DNA of 15,203 nucleotides from JBHEMT01 sp046262435 (GTDB lineage: Bacteria; Chloroflexota; Dormibacteria; Aeolococcales; Aeolococcaceae). Where the stretch lies: positions 1 to 15,203 of the forward strand of contig JBHEMT010000081.1 in NCBI GenBank assembly GCA_046262435.1, given 5' to 3'. Of this stretch, positions 13,089-15,203 are shown piece after piece. The stretch's first letter is position 1, and each line of letters opens with the position of its first letter. The position numbers and the translations under genes are program-made. The notes beneath the pieces are model-generated. The model worked only from the letters and a program-made list of their open reading frames with translations. It ran no database searches and was not told where the DNA came from.

Positions 13089-13522
13089 CCACGGGCATCC
13101 GGCGCGCCGGCCGTCGCCATCGCGCGCGCGAGCTGGCTCTCCGGGTCCTCTTCGAGCTGGAGGGCACCGACAAGGACGCGGACGTGGCCCTGGCGTATCA
13201 GGCGGACGACCTGACCGTGCCCGACGACGTGCGCGCATTTGCTCACGAGATCGTCGACGGCTGCCTACGCCATGCCGAGGAGCTCGACGCCGCCATCGCC
13301 GCGGCCAGCAGCCACTGGTCGCTGACCGAGCTGGGCAAGGTGGAGCGCGCGGTGCTCCGGCTCGGTGCCTACGAGTTGCGCCACCGTCCGGACGTGCCCG
13401 TGGCGGTGGCCATCGACGAGGCGGTGGAGCTGGCCAAGATCTATGTCGGCACCGAGGCAGGCGCCTTCGTCAACGGTGTCCTCGCCCGGCTGGCAGAGGA
13501 CCGGTCCGGTCGTGCCGGCTGA
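13085..13522 (+). CDS. nusB: Transcription antitermination factor NusB
   Basis: 145 residues from GTG 13085, typical length. NusB binds boxA RNA with NusE (ribosomal protein S10) and supports rRNA transcription. The all-helical fold is recognisable: RHRARELALRVLFELEGTD, SSHWSLTELGKVERAVLRLG with YELRHRPDVPVAVAIDEAVE, and KIYVGTEAGAFVNGVLARL. The GTG overlaps the previous stop (GTGA). The end overlaps the proposed xseA start by 11 bp. folD, often between nusB and xseA in Firmicutes, is absent. The N-terminus is basic (RRAGRRHRARE), as expected for the RNA-binding face. Confidence 0.96.
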   Translation: MTTGIRRAGRRHRARELALRVLFELEGTDKDADVALAYQADDLTVPDDVRAFAHEIVDGCLRHAEELDAAIAAASSHWSLTELGKVERAVLRLGAYELRHRPDVPVAVAIDEAVELAKIYVGTEAGAFVNGVLARLAEDRSGRAG

Positions 13523-14915
13523 CGGGGCGGGGGTGCCTGAGCGGGCCCGGGTGGTGGGCGTCGCCGAGCTCACCGCGCTGGTGAAGGGAGCGATCAACCG
13601 CCGGCCTGAGCTTGAAGACATCCTCGTCGAGGGAGAGGTCAGCAACCTGTCGGCGCCACGGTCGGGACACCTCTACTTCAGCCTCAAGGACCGCAACGCG
13701 AGCGTGCGCTGCGTCTGCTTCCGCATACAGGCGCAGCGGATCCCGTTCCATCCCGAGGACGGCATGGTGGTTGTCGCTCACGGGAGGGTCGACGTCTTCG
13801 AGGCGCAGGGCAGCTACCAGCTCTACGTCGACCGGCTCGAGCCCTCGGGGGTCGGGGCGCTGGCGCTCGCCGTCGAGCAGACCCGCCGCCGCCTGGCCGC
13901 CGAAGGACTCTTCGACGAGGCGCTCAAGCGTGCGCCGGCATGGCTGCCCCGCCGGGTCGCTGTGGTCACCTCGTCATCGGGGGCGGCGGTGCGCGACGTG
14001 TGCACTGTCCTCGCCCGACGCGCCCCGAGCGTGGACGTGGTTGTCGTCTCCACCCCGGTGCAGGGCGATGGGGCCGCTGCGGCGCTGGCCAACGCCCTGG
14101 CCCGTGCCCAGCGGGTCCGCGGGGTGGAGACCATTCTCCTGGTGCGTGGCGGCGGCTCCTACGAGGACCTGGCCGCCTTCCAGGACGAGGCGCTGGCCCG
14201 AGCGATCCGCGCCAGCCGAATCGCCGTGGTCACCGGCATCGGTCACGAGACCGACACCACCATCGCCGACTGGGCGGCTGACCGGAGAGCGGCCACCCCG
14301 TCCGCAGCAGCCGAGCTGGCCGCCCCCGACACCCACCGCCTCCGCGACGACGTGGTTGCGCGGAGCCTCCGGCTCGGTCTTGCGGTGCGCCAGGGCGTGG
14401 CCGGCAAGCGCGCCCAGCTGGAGCACTCCACCGCCCGCCTCGACCGGGTGGCACCGTCGCGCCGGCTACCGGAGCTGCGCCAGGCGCTCGACGCCCGCGC
14501 CGGCATGCTCCGCGGCGCCCTGCTCCGCGAGCTCAGCCTGAAACGCAGGGTCCTCCAGTCCGCCGGCTCCCGGCTCGCCCTGCTCGCCCCTCAGCGACGC
14601 CTCCCGCTGGAGCGAGCGGCGCTGGCCGCGCGCCGCCAACAGCTCGATGTGGCCTGGGCCACGCATGCCGGGGTCCGCCGTTCCCGGGTGGCGGTGGCCC
14701 GTGGCAGGCTCGAGGCGCTGTCCCCTGCCCGGGTACTGGAGCGTGGGTTCTCGATCACCCTCGACGCCGCCACCGGGCGGATCGTGCAGAACCCGGCGGC
14801 GGCGCCGGTGGGCACGCGGCTGCGCACCCGGCTGTCTGGCGGCGAGCTGCTCAGCCGGGTGGACGGAGCCGGATCGGGGTCGACCGGTGCCGTCGAACGC
14901 CTGTACGATGGCTGA
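13512..14915 (+). CDS. xseA: Exodeoxyribonuclease VII large subunit
   Basis: 467 residues from GTG 13512. Catalytic subunit of the cytoplasmic exonuclease that degrades single-stranded DNA from both ends. An N-terminal OB-fold (EVSNLSAPRSGHLYFSLKD) is followed by the catalytic domain with VAVVTSSSGAAVRDV, VSTPVQGDGAA, LVRGGGSYEDLAAFQDE and VTGIGHETDTTIADWAADRR. Then comes a long Arg/Leu-rich coiled coil and a C-terminal segment with ALSPARVLERGFSI. Repeated xSPxxxL-type units (VAPSRRL, LAPQRRL, LSPARVL) mark the helical arm that binds XseB. GTG 13512 overlaps nusB by 11 bp and has AGAGGA 11 bases upstream; GTG 13533 or 13551 would shorten it by 7 or 13 residues. The longer in-frame open stretch from 13365 is nusB in another frame. 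Confidence 0.95.
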   Translation: MPADGAGVPERARVVGVAELTALVKGAINRRPELEDILVEGEVSNLSAPRSGHLYFSLKDRNASVRCVCFRIQAQRIPFHPEDGMVVVAHGRVDVFEAQGSYQLYVDRLEPSGVGALALAVEQTRRRLAAEGLFDEALKRAPAWLPRRVAVVTSSSGAAVRDVCTVLARRAPSVDVVVVSTPVQGDGAAAALANALARAQRVRGVETILLVRGGGSYEDLAAFQDEALARAIRASRIAVVTGIGHETDTTIADWAADRRAATPSAAAELAAPDTHRLRDDVVARSLRLGLAVRQGVAGKRAQLEHSTARLDRVAPSRRLPELRQALDARAGMLRGALLRELSLKRRVLQSAGSRLALLAPQRRLPLERAALAARRQQLDVAWATHAGVRRSRVAVARGRLEALSPARVLERGFSITLDAATGRIVQNPAAAPVGTRLRTRLSGGELLSRVDGAGSGSTGAVERLYDG

Positions 14916-15203
14916 CATGCGCCCCGCCCCGGATCCGCCCCCGGTCGGAGATGCCGCCGCCCACGGGGGGGAGATCGGCACGCTCTCCTACGAGCGCGCC
15001 CTCGAGGAGCTCGACGGCCTGATCACCCGCCTGGAGACCGGCCGGGTGGATCTCGATGAGGCGATCAGCTGCTATGAGCGGGGCACGCGGCTCGCTCAGC
15101 ACTGCGAACGGCTTCTCGATCGGACGGAGCAGAAGGTTACCCAGGTGGTTGTTGGTGGCGGGGGCGAGCGCGAGCAGCCCTTCGAACCGCTGACCGGACC
15201 GGC
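14908..15203 (+). CDS. xseB: Exodeoxyribonuclease VII small subunit, truncated by the window end
   Basis: About 98 residues are visible and no stop is reached before base 15203. The core LSYERALEELDGLITRLE, GRVDLDEAISCYERGTRLA and LLDRTEQKVTQVV is diagnostic of XseB, a short helical protein of which several copies decorate the XseA arm. The N-terminal extension is Pro/Ala/Gly-rich and the visible C-terminal tail is acidic and polar, so the protein is already longer than many homologues (~80 residues). ATG 14908 overlaps xseA by eight bases; ATG 14917 is equally possible and would start just after the xseA stop. Neither has a clear Shine-Dalgarno sequence. Coupled expression with xseA keeps the subunit ratio. 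Confidence 0.9.
   Translation, partial: MADMRPAPDPPPVGDAAAHGGEIGTLSYERALEELDGLITRLETGRVDLDEAISCYERGTRLAQHCERLLDRTEQKVTQVVVGGGGEREQPFEPLTGP

Overview
All supported genes lie on the + strand of a very GC-rich window (strong G/C third-position bias, many GTG starts). Genes are packed with 1-42 bp gaps or with ATGA/GTGA stop-start overlaps. Gene content (Rel-HisS-AspS; EF-P-Asp23-NusB-XseA-XseB; RuvX-MltG; an FtsA-like protein next to a bitopic baseplate-J-like protein) suggests a high-GC Terrabacteria lineage. Chloroflexota or Candidatus Dormibacterota fit best, but this is inferred from gene repertoire and was not tested by any search.

Layout. (1) 1-3538: the 3' end of the ppGpp synthetase/hydrolase rel, then hisS and aspS overlapping by 4 bp, with a possible leaderless promoter in front of hisS. 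(2) 3539-4565: a tiny zinc-ribbon protein; a roughly 200-bp stretch without a convincing gene that can fold into a ~181-nt RNA with a long closing stem beginning at the expected start of a TACGAT promoter; and two small unrecognised membrane proteins. (3) 4597-5873: a divergent RsbW/SpoIIAB-like anti-sigma factor overlapping a SigB/SigF-type sigma factor; the anti-sigma appears to have lost its ATP-hydrolysis residues. (4) 6057-12093: an envelope-flavoured run, consisting of an FtsA-like actin-family ATPase, a single-pass protein with an extracytoplasmic baseplate-J-like region, ruvX, mltG, a compact prepilin-peptidase-like protease and a bacterial PH-domain membrane protein. (5) 12136-15203: efp, an Asp23/Gls24 protein, nusB, xseA and the start of xseB, an order familiar from Firmicutes but without folD.

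The ends of the window hold conserved translation, stringent-response and DNA-repair genes. The less-described material is in the middle: the candidate structured RNA, the anti-sigma/sigma pair with small membrane proteins, and the FtsA-like/baseplate-J-like pair. No tRNA, rRNA, CRISPR array, insertion sequence, attachment site or convincing classical terminator was seen. Each gap longer than about 40 bp between units contains one TAnnnT hexamer usable as a -10 element, generally without a good -35.
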